Positions 55,859-64,000 of a DNA stretch of 64,000 nucleotides are shown piece after piece. Origin of the DNA: Legionella clemsonensis (GTDB taxonomy: Bacteria; Pseudomonadota; Gammaproteobacteria; Legionellales; Legionellaceae); assembly GCF_002240035.1 (NCBI RefSeq), contig NZ_CP016397.1, forward strand, positions 2,134,501 to 2,198,500. The letters run 5' to 3'. Under the pieces are notes generated by a model. It was given only the letters and a program-made list of their open reading frames with translations. It was not told where the DNA came from and searched no databases. The number at the start of each line of letters is the position of its first letter. The stretch's first letter is position 1. A program made the position numbers and the translations under genes.

Positions 55859-55900
55859 ATTCCTCTGTCCAACAAACAAGCAGTTATTGAACAGAGGAAT
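55859..55900. terminator. Inverted repeat between convergent genes
   Basis: ATTCCTCTGT (55859-55868) and ACAGAGGAAT (55891-55900) form a perfect 10-bp stem with a 22-base loop, between the end of the interrupted gene and the end of the MFS gene. No U-run follows, so termination is uncertain. Confidence 0.45.
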
Positions 55901-55967
55901 GCCAGGAAGTAAAGCCTTGCAAGTTGTAATTGTTGTTCTCTTTGATCATCTACCTGACCCAAAGCAG

Positions 55968-57158
55968 CTATTCCTTTGAGCTCCTATCAACTTTCACTAC
56001 AGACTTTCCAAATGGGAAAACTAAACTATAAAGTAGAATAAAAATGAATAAAAAAATAACTAGGGCATAAACCATGGCATCAATACTGCGAGCAAAAAAA
56101 GCATTAATGGCATAAAAAACCATTAGCAGACTGGAGCTAAAAGCATTTCTAAACATATAGAATCCAGCAATTTTATTATGATCCAGGGAGTTCTGGCTAA
56201 TAATTTGAGAAATACCATAAGACCACGCCGAAGTAATACCGCCTAAAAGCGCTAAAATTATGGATAGAGAAATAGAGCTTGCATACAGTACAAAAAGCAT
56301 CATACTGAGTAATGTAAGGCTAAAGCAAATTGATAAGCTTTTACGATTCGCCTTGTTTTGAAACATCCATCCTACCGATATTCCTCCAAGTAAAGCGCCT
56401 ATACCACTTAAAGATAAAACCATCCCCACAAACCATTGGGGATGAGTAAATTTTAAAATAGGAATAATTAAAAAACTAATAAAATTAGTCCATACTGTTG
56501 TTAGTGAAAAAGTCAGCAATAACAGCATGGCCAGAGGATGAATTTTAAATTCTTTCAGGCGAAAGACAGCATTGGCCAAATTAATTTCGGCACGAATATA
56601 TTTCTTATTTAAGCGCATTAATGGCACCAGGTAGAGCAAGATTAGCAGTATTGCAGAAACAATAATCCACTCACTGGCAATCACTTTAAATAATAAACTG
56701 GCAATCAGAGGAGACACAATATAGCCTAAGGCCGTAGTCGCTAATCCAAGACTAACACCCGTTCCTCTTTTTGTTTCAGGCAGTAATAAAACAATAGATT
56801 TATCAAACAGACTGACTTCAGTCGAACTCATGATAAATAAAACCGTAATGCTAAGAATAATTCCTATTAAATTGGCGTGGTAACCATTGATTAATGCTGC
56901 AAGAATAGCAAGAGTAAGTACTTGAATTAAAAGAACAGTAACAAGAAGCGATTTTATTTCTTGCCTATCCATAAGACGAGTGATAAAGAAAGCTGAAAAC
57001 ACCATCGGTAAATTAATTAAAATTCCCAAAATTGATAATTCAGCAATCGCAAAATTGTGCTCAAAAAATAGAAATAAGACAGTAAACAAAACAGTTTTTA
57101 TGCTTAACACATAAAAAGTTCGGATACCCCAAATGATATAAAAAAGAGTTTCATTCAA
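55968..57158 (-). CDS. Major facilitator superfamily transporter
   Basis: A 396-residue inner-membrane protein with 12 predicted helices in two halves. Loop motifs of the superfamily are visible in weak form (ITRLMDRQEIKS between helices 2 and 3, SVGWMFQNKANRKS in the second half). LGLATTALGYIVSPLIASLL is reminiscent of motif C-type export proteins. The substrate is unknown. The APH-like kinase gene lies 150 bp upstream on the same strand, so cotranscription is possible. Confidence 0.85.
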   Translation of the reverse strand: MNETLFYIIWGIRTFYVLSIKTVLFTVLFLFFEHNFAIAELSILGILINLPMVFSAFFITRLMDRQEIKSLLVTVLLIQVLTLAILAALINGYHANLIGIILSITVLFIMSSTEVSLFDKSIVLLLPETKRGTGVSLGLATTALGYIVSPLIASLLFKVIASEWIIVSAILLILLYLVPLMRLNKKYIRAEINLANAVFRLKEFKIHPLAMLLLLTFSLTTVWTNFISFLIIPILKFTHPQWFVGMVLSLSGIGALLGGISVGWMFQNKANRKSLSICFSLTLLSMMLFVLYASSISLSIILALLGGITSAWSYGISQIISQNSLDHNKIAGFYMFRNAFSSSLLMVFYAINAFFARSIDAMVYALVIFLFIFILLYSLVFPFGKSVVKVDRSSKE

Positions 57159-57308
57159 GCTCTAGACCCTCATTATTCACTCTACAGAAGTGTTAGTGCA
57201 GAGAAAAATTTAGTTAAAGCCTGCAAATATTTAAATTTTAGCTAAGATAATAGGTAAAAAAGTCTGCATTGCGTAGTTCAATCTCTGCCCGTAATAACTT
57301 TTTAGAGG

Positions 57309-58319
57309 CTATTTCAACATCGTTAATTCTTTTTCAGTAATGATGCATTCAATATAATCAATTGCTTCTTGAATTAGTGATAATTGAGTAAAAACTAACG
57401 TAGGATGTCGTAAACATTTCCTCAGACAGAAACACAACCAGAAATACCATTTTAGGAGCACCAAATAAACATTTAATCCCAGTTCCTCACGCCTTAGAGG
57501 ATAAGCTTCCTGGAAAGCACAGGCTTTCTCAGGATTTAATGTTAAATGATTGTTTGAATATTCTACTGACCAGGCTATTAAGGTATCCAGATAATCAATT
57601 CTATAATCAAATTCTGAAGCAGTTTCCCAATCAAGAATCCAGAAATGGTTATTTTCTTTTGTCCATAAAACATTTTTTGGTTTTAAGTCATTGTGGCATA
57701 GTGCATTTAAGGAGGCTTCTTGCAGAGCCTGAAGAAATAAAATTTGATGACTGACTAAAAAAATTGATATGTCTTTTAATCGAGGAAATAAATGAGTAAT
57801 TTGAGAAACTTTATGGAATAGAGTCCATATTTTATTATTTATTAATTGCTCCGCAATCATATAGTAACGCTCTCCCTTACGTTGAGCGAGCACTTTGTCA
57901 TAGTTTTTTTGTATACGATGTATGTCACCTAATTTGGCAGCAATAAGTGAAATCATTCCTGCTTTAATTTCATTATTGGATAGAGCCTGACCGTTTTTAT
58001 AAGGGTACAAAAGATAAATATTGTCTTTATTTTCCAGGAAAAATCCTTTTTTTCCCTCTACAGCACAAACTACATTTCCATTTTGAATTTTTGCAACATT
58101 TTCCACAAAATTGATTGATTGGAATAACTCTTCTCTACTAGTCTGATAATCTCTGATATATTGCAAAATATTAATATTTTTAATAACACATTTTCCTATC
58201 GAGGTATCTGCAAAGTAGCTTTTATTTGTGTCACCACCAGTAAGACTTCTTAAATTGTCTTGGTTGAGTTGAAGATCCCAAAATTCTTCTATTTTGTGAA
58301 TTATATTTGTCGCCAGCAT
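57309..58319 (-). CDS. APH/choline-kinase-like phosphotransferase
   Basis: A 336-residue protein-kinase-like fold enzyme. ATG 58319 is preferred over the TTG frame start at 58337, because AGGA lies five bases upstream and the chain then begins MLATNIIHKIEEFW. LTGGDTNKSYFAD is the nucleotide loop region and CVIKNI the probable ATP-binding lysine. The catalytic Brenner motif is CHNDLKPKNVLW, followed by the metal-binding Asp in FWILDWETA. This family includes aminoglycoside, homoserine, choline and fructosamine kinases. I cannot choose between them. It lies upstream of an MFS gene. Confidence 0.8.
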   Translation of the reverse strand: MLATNIIHKIEEFWDLQLNQDNLRSLTGGDTNKSYFADTSIGKCVIKNINILQYIRDYQTSREELFQSINFVENVAKIQNGNVVCAVEGKKGFFLENKDNIYLLYPYKNGQALSNNEIKAGMISLIAAKLGDIHRIQKNYDKVLAQRKGERYYMIAEQLINNKIWTLFHKVSQITHLFPRLKDISIFLVSHQILFLQALQEASLNALCHNDLKPKNVLWTKENNHFWILDWETASEFDYRIDYLDTLIAWSVEYSNNHLTLNPEKACAFQEAYPLRREELGLNVYLVLLKWYFWLCFCLRKCLRHPTLVFTQLSLIQEAIDYIECIITEKELTMLK

Positions 58320-58446
58320 AAATTTCCTCATAGACAATTACTTACTAATATCACAAAGATATTAACTTCAGTCTCAAGTAATCATTCAATTGTCTTGTTT
58401 CTATACAGCACTGTTCAGTATAGTACACATTAATATTTTTTGAGCA

Positions 58447-58459
58447 ATTGTTGAACAAT
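58447..58459. promoter_or_regulatory. Small palindrome upstream of the kinase gene, possible operator
   Basis: ATTGTTGAACAAT is a 13-base odd-centred palindrome in the gap between the UgpB-like gene end and the kinase start, within a stretch with repeated GTTGA/GTTCA words (58405-58475). It could bind a dimeric regulator; this is speculative. Confidence 0.25.
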
Positions 58460-58530
58460 GTTGAGCACAGTTCAGATGGTAGATATCCTTATCCTATGAG
58501 TATTTTCTGCTACATAAAGCACTGCGATTT

Positions 58531-59808
58531 TCAGAAATCGTTGACGGCTGTATTACGATTAAATCGCATTAATGTGTAGTTAGCACGACTAACAGCATGA
58601 TCAATTGCTGCCTTAGGCATTAACATACCAGAGAAGATAGCTTCCAATGCCTCATCATTAATGGCTCTTATTAGATTTTGTGGCCCTACATATAATTTGG
58701 TGCTGACATGCTGGCGCGCCAATTCGCTGCGTGCAAGATTTACAACAGGATGTTTATTTTCTCTAACAAGTGAATCGTAAATTCCTGTAAGTCCCAGAGG
58801 TAAATAACCCGTATGATGATGCCATTGCTGTTGTATCGCAGGTTGTGCGAGGTAAGCGAAAAATTTTGCTATTCCGCGATATGTTGTTGGTGTTTGTCCA
58901 GCCACAGCCCACAAAGCAGCCCCACCGGCAATATTATTATGACGGGTAGCGCTTGCTTCTGTATCTAACGGTAGTGCAGCTACCCCTAATTTAAAATTTA
59001 CTAGGGCCGATAAACTGTTATAACTCCCGGAAGATTGGCTAAATAATGGACAACGCCCACTGGTAAATAGTATTGTGGCATCACTCGCACGCCCTCCATA
59101 CTCGAAATAACGCTTCATTTGCCAATCTTTTAACCGTGTTAAATGTCTGACAATCGCTTCATTGTTATAAGTTGCCGCAGATAATTTGGAGTTTGTCATT
59201 GGCAAACCATGAATTGCTGAGAATGCTTCAATTTGTATCCAGGCAGGGTATGCAGTAGTATACACACAAGTAAACCCTGTTTTTCGCAAATCTGCGGCTA
59301 AAATTTCCATTTCCTGCCAGGTACGAGGGAAAGTTTCCTGCGTATAACCAGCCTTGGCTAAAGCATCAGCATTATAGAAAATGACAGGCACCGAGGTATT
59401 AAAGGGCATTGCCATTAGTTGATCATGCTCGCTATAAAACGACCGTACGGCAGGAAGAAAACTCTCTTTAGGTAAATTAAGTCCTTGCTCTTTCATAATT
59501 TCATCCACAGGCTTAATAACGCCTTTGGGAAAAAGCATGGTCGTCGTACCAACTTCAAAAATTTGCACAATGGCAGGAGATTGTTGGGCCCGAAAAGCCG
59601 CAGCAAAACTTGTCATTGCTTCCGTGTACTCACCTTTATAAACGAGCTTTACAAGGTATTCATTTTGGCTTTTATTAAATCCCCCAACCAACTGTCGAAC
59701 CTCGTTACCTAAATGACCAGCCATGGAATGCCACATAACAATTTCGACAGGTTTAGCCTGAAGATTAATGGCTAGAAAGAAAGAAATAAAAAATAAGAAA
59801 AGTTTCAT
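58531..59808 (-). CDS. ugpB: Periplasmic glycerol-3-phosphate-binding protein UgpB
   Basis: A 425-residue ABC transporter substrate-binding protein. The signal peptide is LFLFFISFFLAINLQA. The mature chain opens PVEIVMWHSMAGHLGNEVRQ and has FNKSQNEYLVKLVYKGEYTE, SFAAAFRAQQSPAIVQIFEVG and MPFNTSVPVIFYN, all close to E. coli UgpB, whose Trp and Tyr residues bind glycerol-3-phosphate or glycerophosphocholine. It overlaps ugpQ by 4 bp (ATGA at 59805-59808). No permease or ATPase gene is adjacent in the window. Confidence 0.92.
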   Translation of the reverse strand: MKLFLFFISFFLAINLQAKPVEIVMWHSMAGHLGNEVRQLVGGFNKSQNEYLVKLVYKGEYTEAMTSFAAAFRAQQSPAIVQIFEVGTTTMLFPKGVIKPVDEIMKEQGLNLPKESFLPAVRSFYSEHDQLMAMPFNTSVPVIFYNADALAKAGYTQETFPRTWQEMEILAADLRKTGFTCVYTTAYPAWIQIEAFSAIHGLPMTNSKLSAATYNNEAIVRHLTRLKDWQMKRYFEYGGRASDATILFTSGRCPLFSQSSGSYNSLSALVNFKLGVAALPLDTEASATRHNNIAGGAALWAVAGQTPTTYRGIAKFFAYLAQPAIQQQWHHHTGYLPLGLTGIYDSLVRENKHPVVNLARSELARQHVSTKLYVGPQNLIRAINDEALEAIFSGMLMPKAAIDHAVSRANYTLMRFNRNTAVNDF

Positions 59809-60536
59809 GACAATAGATCAGGGTAATCACTAAAAACGGCATCCACACCCCATTCAAAAAGCTTTTTCGCCTGTCGTCTACGGTTCACCGTATACACGAG
59901 TACCAGATAGCCCTGCTCTTTAATTTCTCGCACACGTGCTGCCGTAAGAGCGCGCTTGTTATAGTGAATCGAATAGCACAGCAAATCTTTTGCTTTTTGC
60001 AGCCAATTTTTATCCCATTGATCAAGTAATAGACCCAGGGGCATTTCTGGAGCAAGACTTCGACATAGAGTCAATGCCGCCAGATCAAAACTGGATATTA
60101 GTGGCAGTGGTTTATTTTGTGGCCAGTAGCGATTAATATAAGACAAGACAGCCACAGTAGTTTGCTCAGTTGTTCCTGGATAGGGTTTAATTTCAATATT
60201 GGCTTGCACATCGGAGAAGGTTAACCATTCTAACGCCTCACGAAAATGAGGAATTTTTTCGCCGCGATAGCGACGCGAAAACCAACGACCGGCATCCAAT
60301 GATTGCAAATACTCAGCAGTCACCAATCCAATTTCACCTTGTCCATTGGTTGTTCGTTTTAGTGTTTCATCATGAAACACAAATGGTTCACCATCAGCAC
60401 TTACCATGACATCAAATTCAAGATAACGACAGCCGAGAGCCAATGCTTTATCAAAGGCAGCCAAAGTATTTTCTGGCGCATAGGCTGAAGCGCCGCGATG
60501 ACCGATTATTTTTTCAATTGCTTGAGGCTGTTGCAT
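59805..60536 (-). CDS. ugpQ: Glycerophosphodiester phosphodiesterase UgpQ
   Basis: A 243-residue cytoplasmic enzyme hydrolysing glycerophosphodiesters to glycerol-3-phosphate plus alcohol. GDPD motifs are IIGHRGASAYAPENTLAAF (His and Arg of the active site), EFDVMVSADGEPFVFHDETL (metal-binding Glu/Asp and second His), and ANIEIKPYPG (third Glu and Lys). No signal peptide is seen, as for UgpQ rather than periplasmic GlpQ. It overlaps the upstream gene by 23 bp and ugpB by 4 bp. Together with UgpB it suits use of phosphatidylcholine breakdown products such as glycerophosphocholine. Confidence 0.94.
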   Translation of the reverse strand: MQQPQAIEKIIGHRGASAYAPENTLAAFDKALALGCRYLEFDVMVSADGEPFVFHDETLKRTTNGQGEIGLVTAEYLQSLDAGRWFSRRYRGEKIPHFREALEWLTFSDVQANIEIKPYPGTTEQTTVAVLSYINRYWPQNKPLPLISSFDLAALTLCRSLAPEMPLGLLLDQWDKNWLQKAKDLLCYSIHYNKRALTAARVREIKEQGYLVLVYTVNRRRQAKKLFEWGVDAVFSDYPDLLS

Positions 60537-61233
60537 TGCTACCCTCTTCCCGATTTGAAGCTACTTCAACAATAGCATTCATCGTTAATTCATTACTAAC
60601 TGTCAAGGCGGGGGCTGGAGCAGCAGCAACCTCAGTGGCTAACATCATTGTATTTTTTGCACGATAAGCTTGTGGTTGTATAGGTGCAGGCTCACCTTCA
60701 GTAACTATTAATGTATTTAAACTATAATTTTGAGTGGGATATACCTGGTTTAATCGACCAATTTCATCATTAACAAGTTTATATAACCGCTCCCGCAGTT
60801 GTACTTTAACCTGCTGAACCTCCTCCAAGCTCGGCTTGAATTCCACACCATCAATAGTATAGGTTGCCCCTGGTTTACTGACATTTTTCGCATTTTGATA
60901 AATATTAGTTAAACTGGCCTGGGGTACTCTGGCTTCAGCAGCCACAAATAACTTTTCTAACCCTGAACTGTCCTGAGAACGATCAAATTGAGTCAAATGC
61001 CAATCACCCGGTGCTATCTTTGCGAGAGTAGTCATGATATCAGCACGCGCTTTTACCAGATCAGCATTGGTTAAAGTAGCATTGACATTGACCGTTAGTA
61101 AGGCTGTTTGCGTAGTAACCCACTGTCTTGCAGAAATTTGAAATATCACCTTATCCAATATTGGCTTAGGCTCAACGGCAAGTGATAATGAACTACTGAG
61201 TCCAAGGAGAAGCAAAGCTGCCAGTTTTTTCAT
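60514..61233 (-). CDS. Exported protein of unknown function, possibly SIMPL-like
   Basis: A 239-residue exported protein. The signal peptide is LAALLLLGLSSSLSLAVE. The mature region has ALLTVNVNATLTNADLVKAR, IAPGDWHLTQFDRSQDSSG and VQLRERLYKLVNDEIGRLNQ; the strand-helix alternation resembles the SIMPL (DUF541) fold, but I would not assign it firmly. The last 45 residues are Ala/Ser/Asn-rich and low complexity. Its 3' end overlaps the ugpQ start by 23 bp, so it heads the ugpQ-ugpB transcript. Confidence 0.65.
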   Translation of the reverse strand: MKKLAALLLLGLSSSLSLAVEPKPILDKVIFQISARQWVTTQTALLTVNVNATLTNADLVKARADIMTTLAKIAPGDWHLTQFDRSQDSSGLEKLFVAAEARVPQASLTNIYQNAKNVSKPGATYTIDGVEFKPSLEEVQQVKVQLRERLYKLVNDEIGRLNQVYPTQNYSLNTLIVTEGEPAPIQPQAYRAKNTMMLATEVAAAPAPALTVSNELTMNAIVEVASNREEGSNATASSN

Positions 61234-61483
61234 TCAAATACCTCCGATAGCATTTGTAGTCAGTTTACACCATGAGAGGCAGGCTTCCAATTTTTTAACT
61301 GATGCAATCAGACAACCTTTAATTCATCCTAAAAATTGATTTAAAAAAATAGTCTTTTTGAAAGCACTTTTTACAAATAATAAACAAAAAGGATATAGAC
61401 TATAAAGTAAGGGATTACTGCCATTGATTTACTTGTTGAATGGGTCTATAACATGGGCACGAGAAATTCTTGGAGCGTTACCG

Positions 61484-62560
61484 ATGATGTCTGTTGATCT
61501 AATAAAAAAAAATGAAACCAGTATTCTAGTTCAAGATGATTTTCTTGATTATGCCCTTTCGCATGGGTTTGGCGATCTGCATTTTAAGGTAGATTGTGAA
61601 ACTGGAATGAAAGCAATTATTGCTATACACAGTACTAAACTTGGACCAGCTTTAGGTGGATGCAGATTTATTGAATATCCTAATACTGCAAGCGCTATTA
61701 ATGATGCCATGCGTCTGGCAAGAGGCATGAGCTATAAAGCAGCCTCCGTTAATCTTCCTCTTGGTGGTGGTAAAGCAGTTATTATCAAGCCTAATACACC
61801 CTATGATCGCCAAGGATATCTTCATGCGTTTGGCCGCTTTGTGAATGACTTGGGTGGCAGATATATCACGGCACTAGATAGCGGCACCCAACTAAGTGAC
61901 ATGGACATCATCGCCCAGCATACTCCTTATGTGGCCAGTTTGTCTCGGCATAATGGTGATCCTTCTCCTTTTACGGCAAAAGGAGTTTTAAGAGGTATTG
62001 AAACAGCAGTCGAATTTAAACTCGGAAAAGAGACATTAAAAGGTCTTCATATTGCTATTCAAGGCTTGGGCCACGTGGGATATTTGCTAGCAACTCATTT
62101 ACATGAGTTAGGTGCTAAATTAACTGTGGCCGATATTAATCCTCGTGCGGTTCAACGCGCAGTTGAAGAATTTGGGGCTACAGCCGTTTCAACGGATATG
62201 ATTCATCGGGTGCCCTGTGATGTATTTGCTCCATGTGCCTTGGGTGCTGTGATTAATGATATCAGTATCAATCAACTACAAACCACGATTATTGCAGGTG
62301 CTGCCAACAATCAATTGGCTCACACTTATCATGGGCCAATGCTTCATGAAAAAGGCATTCTTTATGCAGCTGATTACATTATTAATGCCGGTGGTTTAAT
62401 TTTTGCCGCGAGTAAATATTTTAATACACCAGAAGCACAAGTTAACCAGCAAATCGATGGCATTGGTACTTCTCTGTTAGAAATTTTTATTCGTTCCCAA
62501 GTAGAAAATCGTCCTGCAAGTGAGATTGCTGATATTCTGGCCCAAGAAAAACTGGCCTAA
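61484..62560 (+). CDS. Leucine dehydrogenase (Glu/Leu/Phe/Val dehydrogenase family)
   Basis: An NAD-dependent amino-acid dehydrogenase of about 358 residues that deaminates branched-chain amino acids to 2-oxo acids. The substrate block is STKLGPALGGCRFIEY with its glycine-rich loop, and the catalytic lysine is in NLPLGGGKAVIIKPN. TALDSGTQLSDMDII, the Rossmann motif IQGLGHVGYLLATHL and VFAPCALGAVINDI complete the family pattern. The longest frame starts with TTG at 61424; ATG at 61484, with GGAG eight bases upstream, gives MMSVDLIKKNE and a normal length. Leucine, phenylalanine and valine specificity cannot be separated reliably by eye. Confidence 0.88.
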   Translation: MMSVDLIKKNETSILVQDDFLDYALSHGFGDLHFKVDCETGMKAIIAIHSTKLGPALGGCRFIEYPNTASAINDAMRLARGMSYKAASVNLPLGGGKAVIIKPNTPYDRQGYLHAFGRFVNDLGGRYITALDSGTQLSDMDIIAQHTPYVASLSRHNGDPSPFTAKGVLRGIETAVEFKLGKETLKGLHIAIQGLGHVGYLLATHLHELGAKLTVADINPRAVQRAVEEFGATAVSTDMIHRVPCDVFAPCALGAVINDISINQLQTTIIAGAANNQLAHTYHGPMLHEKGILYAADYIINAGGLIFAASKYFNTPEAQVNQQIDGIGTSLLEIFIRSQVENRPASEIADILAQEKLA

Positions 62561-62596
62561 TGATAAATAACCTTAATATAAAAAGGTGGTGATGGA

Positions 62597-63259
62597 ATGA
62601 AACAGCATTTAAATATAACGCCAGAACTCTATTCTTATATGCTGGATATTTCTCTACGAGAAGATCCTGTTCTGCAAGCGTTGCGGGAAGAAACTGCCAC
62701 ATTGCCTCTCAGCAACATGCAGGTTGCACCAGAGCAAGCTCAATTTATGCAATTTTTAATTCGTGCAACGGGTGCAAAAAAAGTATTGGAGTTAGGCACA
62801 TTCACAGGGTATAGTGCCTTGGCTATGGCTCTGGCGCTGCCTGACGATGGACAATTAATTACCTGCGATATCAATACAGAATGGACTTCAAAGGCCCATC
62901 CTTTTTGGCGTGAAGCTAAGCAGGAAAAGAAAATTCAGTTACGTTTAGGCCCTGCTTTAACCACCTTACAAGATTTACTTGCGGAAGGTCACATCCATAG
63001 TTTTGATTTTATTTTTATTGATGCCGACAAAACAAATTATGTAAATTATTACGAGTTTGCCTTGCAATTGATTACTCCTCGCGGGATCATCGCAATTGAT
63101 AATATTTTTTGGGATGGCAACGTCATTAATGAACAGGATACGAGCGGACAAACTCGAGAAATAAAACGTTTAAATGAAACGATAAAACAAGATAATCGGG
63201 TGGATGTAAGCCTGCTAGCTATCGCCGACGGACTATTTCTTATCAGACCTCGTACTTGA
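62597..63259 (+). CDS. SAM-dependent O-methyltransferase (CCoAOMT-like)
   Basis: A 220-residue class I O-methyltransferase of the caffeoyl-CoA/catechol type. SAM motif I is VLELGTFTGYSALAMALAL. The metal-binding acidic motif is FIFIDADKTNYVNYYEFAL, and GIIAIDNIFWDGNV continues the site with a second Asp-Asn pair. The usual N-terminal helix SYMLDISLREDPVL is present. Bacterial members methylate small catechol-like compounds. It lies 36 bp after the leucine dehydrogenase gene and just upstream of hpd, so a role in aromatic metabolism is plausible. Confidence 0.88.
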   Translation: MKQHLNITPELYSYMLDISLREDPVLQALREETATLPLSNMQVAPEQAQFMQFLIRATGAKKVLELGTFTGYSALAMALALPDDGQLITCDINTEWTSKAHPFWREAKQEKKIQLRLGPALTTLQDLLAEGHIHSFDFIFIDADKTNYVNYYEFALQLITPRGIIAIDNIFWDGNVINEQDTSGQTREIKRLNETIKQDNRVDVSLLAIADGLFLIRPRT

Positions 63260-63290
63260 TGCCAATAGCTATGCAAACAAGGATTAGCAA

Positions 63291-63352
63291 CAATGACATC
63301 ATTGAAATCGAGTCATTCTCTTTTGGCAGAATGACAAGAATAGATGTCATTG
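63291..63352. repeat. Nested inverted repeat upstream of hpd
   Basis: The outer arms are CAATGACATC (63291-63300) and GATGTCATTG (63343-63352); the inner arms are GTCATTCT (63312-63319) and AGAATGAC (63328-63335) around an 8-base loop. All arms are perfect. It lies 37 bp before the hpd start and could be a terminator for the methyltransferase gene, a leader element of hpd, or a small repeat. Confidence 0.6.
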
Positions 63353-63388
63353 TCTTGATAGTTAAAAACGATAAGGGAGTGTACACCA

Positions 63389-64000
63389 ATGAACAATCAC
63401 ATTATAAGCCATTCTGATAGTAATCCCTGCGGATTGGATGGTTTTGCCTTTCTGGAATTTTCAGGCCCTGATAAATCTGTTCTGCACCAACAGTTTAAAA
63501 ACATGGGATTTCAACACGTAGCAACTCATAAAGAGCAAGATATCGTTCTTTATCAACAGGGGGCTATTCAGTTTATTGTGAATGCCGCAAAAGACTGTCA
63601 AGCTGAGCAACATGCTGCAGCACATGGTGCAGGTGCCTGTGGCATGGGTTTTCGCGTTAAAAATGCCGAACAAGCTTACAAGCATGCACTTGCTCATGGT
63701 GCTGTTGCCTTTCAGGACTGCAAGCATGCTGATCATGGTTTATTCGCTATTCAAGCAATAGGAGGCAGTGTTATTTATTTTGTTGATGAGAATAGTCTTC
63801 CTTTTGCTGGTCACTGGGAGCGTCAACCAAATTTAAATGCTACAGATTGCGGCCTAACCTTTATTGATCATCTGACTCACAATGTCTATCGAGGTAACAT
63901 GGACAAATGGGCCAGATTTTATGAAACTATTTTTAATTTCCATGAAATCAGATTTTTTAATATTAAAGGTCAAATGACAGGATTAATCAGTAGAGCCTTA
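63389..64000 (+). CDS. hpd: 4-hydroxyphenylpyruvate dioxygenase (legiolysin), 5' part
   Basis: ATG 63389 with GGGAG ten bases upstream opens 204 codons that run off the window, so the C-terminal metal-binding half is missing here. The visible part is the HPPD N-terminus: NPCGLDGFAFLEFSGPD, QQFKNMGFQHVATHKEQD, AAAHGAGACGMGFRVKNAEQ, GGSVIYFVDE and CGLTFIDHLTHNVYRGNMD, which holds the first iron-ligand histidine region. The enzyme converts 4-hydroxyphenylpyruvate to homogentisate. In Legionella (gene lly) this leads to the brown pyomelanin pigment and fluorescence. Confidence 0.93.
   Translation, partial: MNNHIISHSDSNPCGLDGFAFLEFSGPDKSVLHQQFKNMGFQHVATHKEQDIVLYQQGAIQFIVNAAKDCQAEQHAAAHGAGACGMGFRVKNAEQAYKHALAHGAVAFQDCKHADHGLFAIQAIGGSVIYFVDENSLPFAGHWERQPNLNATDCGLTFIDHLTHNVYRGNMDKWARFYETIFNFHEIRFFNIKGQMTGLISRAL

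Noticed and set aside
1-64000. CRISPR array, prophage or intact insertion sequence
   Set aside because: No regularly spaced direct repeats, cas genes, integrase, phage structural genes or full transposase were found.

Overview
The window looks like chromosomal DNA of a Legionella species, probably not L. pneumophila itself; the species call is inference. The DNA is AT-rich. It carries a legionaminic-acid type nonulosonate operon, a CsrA homologue, a Legionella-type major outer-membrane protein, the start of a 4-hydroxyphenylpyruvate dioxygenase (legiolysin) gene, and several lineage-specific proteins resembling Dot/Icm effectors. I saw no rRNA, tRNA, CRISPR array, phage or intact insertion sequence.

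Region 1 (about 1-23,000) is a surface-polysaccharide locus. It opens with two decayed genes (an MBOAT O-acyltransferase and its usual SGNH/AlgJ-like partner). A tightly overlapping minus-strand operon follows, read from 9331 down to 1568: WbpG/PseA-like amidotransferase, HisF, HisH, NeuA, NeuB, NeuC, NeuD and a CBS-aminotransferase fusion. Together these fit synthesis and amidination of a CMP-legionaminic-acid-like sugar. A methyltransferase, a broken beta-helix gene, csrA, pgi and a membrane acyltransferase translationally coupled to pgi come next. A second minus-strand operon (20219 down to 15123) holds wecD-like, rmlA, wecE, wzxE-like and a family 2 glycosyltransferase, a close counterpart of the enterobacterial-common-antigen Fuc4NAc branch. 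An intact beta-helix gene and manC close the locus. Neither sugar pathway has its 4,6-dehydratase in the window.

Region 2 (23,000-36,000) is mostly housekeeping and envelope: lipA, a GGDEF protein with a variant signature, a CDGSH protein next to a thioredoxin/CcdA-like membrane fusion, a CBS protein, a Legionella porin, an O-antigen ligase/polymerase-like protein with a C-terminal repeat region, a secreted serine protease, a glycine-zipper lipoprotein, alr, dnaB and a DUF2147 protein.

Region 3 (36,000-58,400) is a mosaic. It contains a frameshifted SWIM/SNF2 helicase, unrecognised possible effectors, nadE, three tandem beta-barrel proteins, rpe, a soluble lytic transglycosylase, a NUDIX hydrolase, an exported aromatic-ammonia-lyase-like protein without the usual MIO-forming triad, a small MITE-like element, an interrupted proline-rich gene, and an MFS transporter beside an APH/choline-kinase-like protein.

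Region 4 (58,400-64,000) holds UgpB and UgpQ for glycerophosphodiester use, an exported protein, leucine dehydrogenase, an O-methyltransferase and the 5' part of hpd, cut by the window end. The last group fits amino-acid catabolism.

Several start codons were chosen away from the longest open frame on the basis of ribosome binding sites and family alignment; these are explained per gene. Family assignments come from reading motifs and recalled family sequences, not from database searches.
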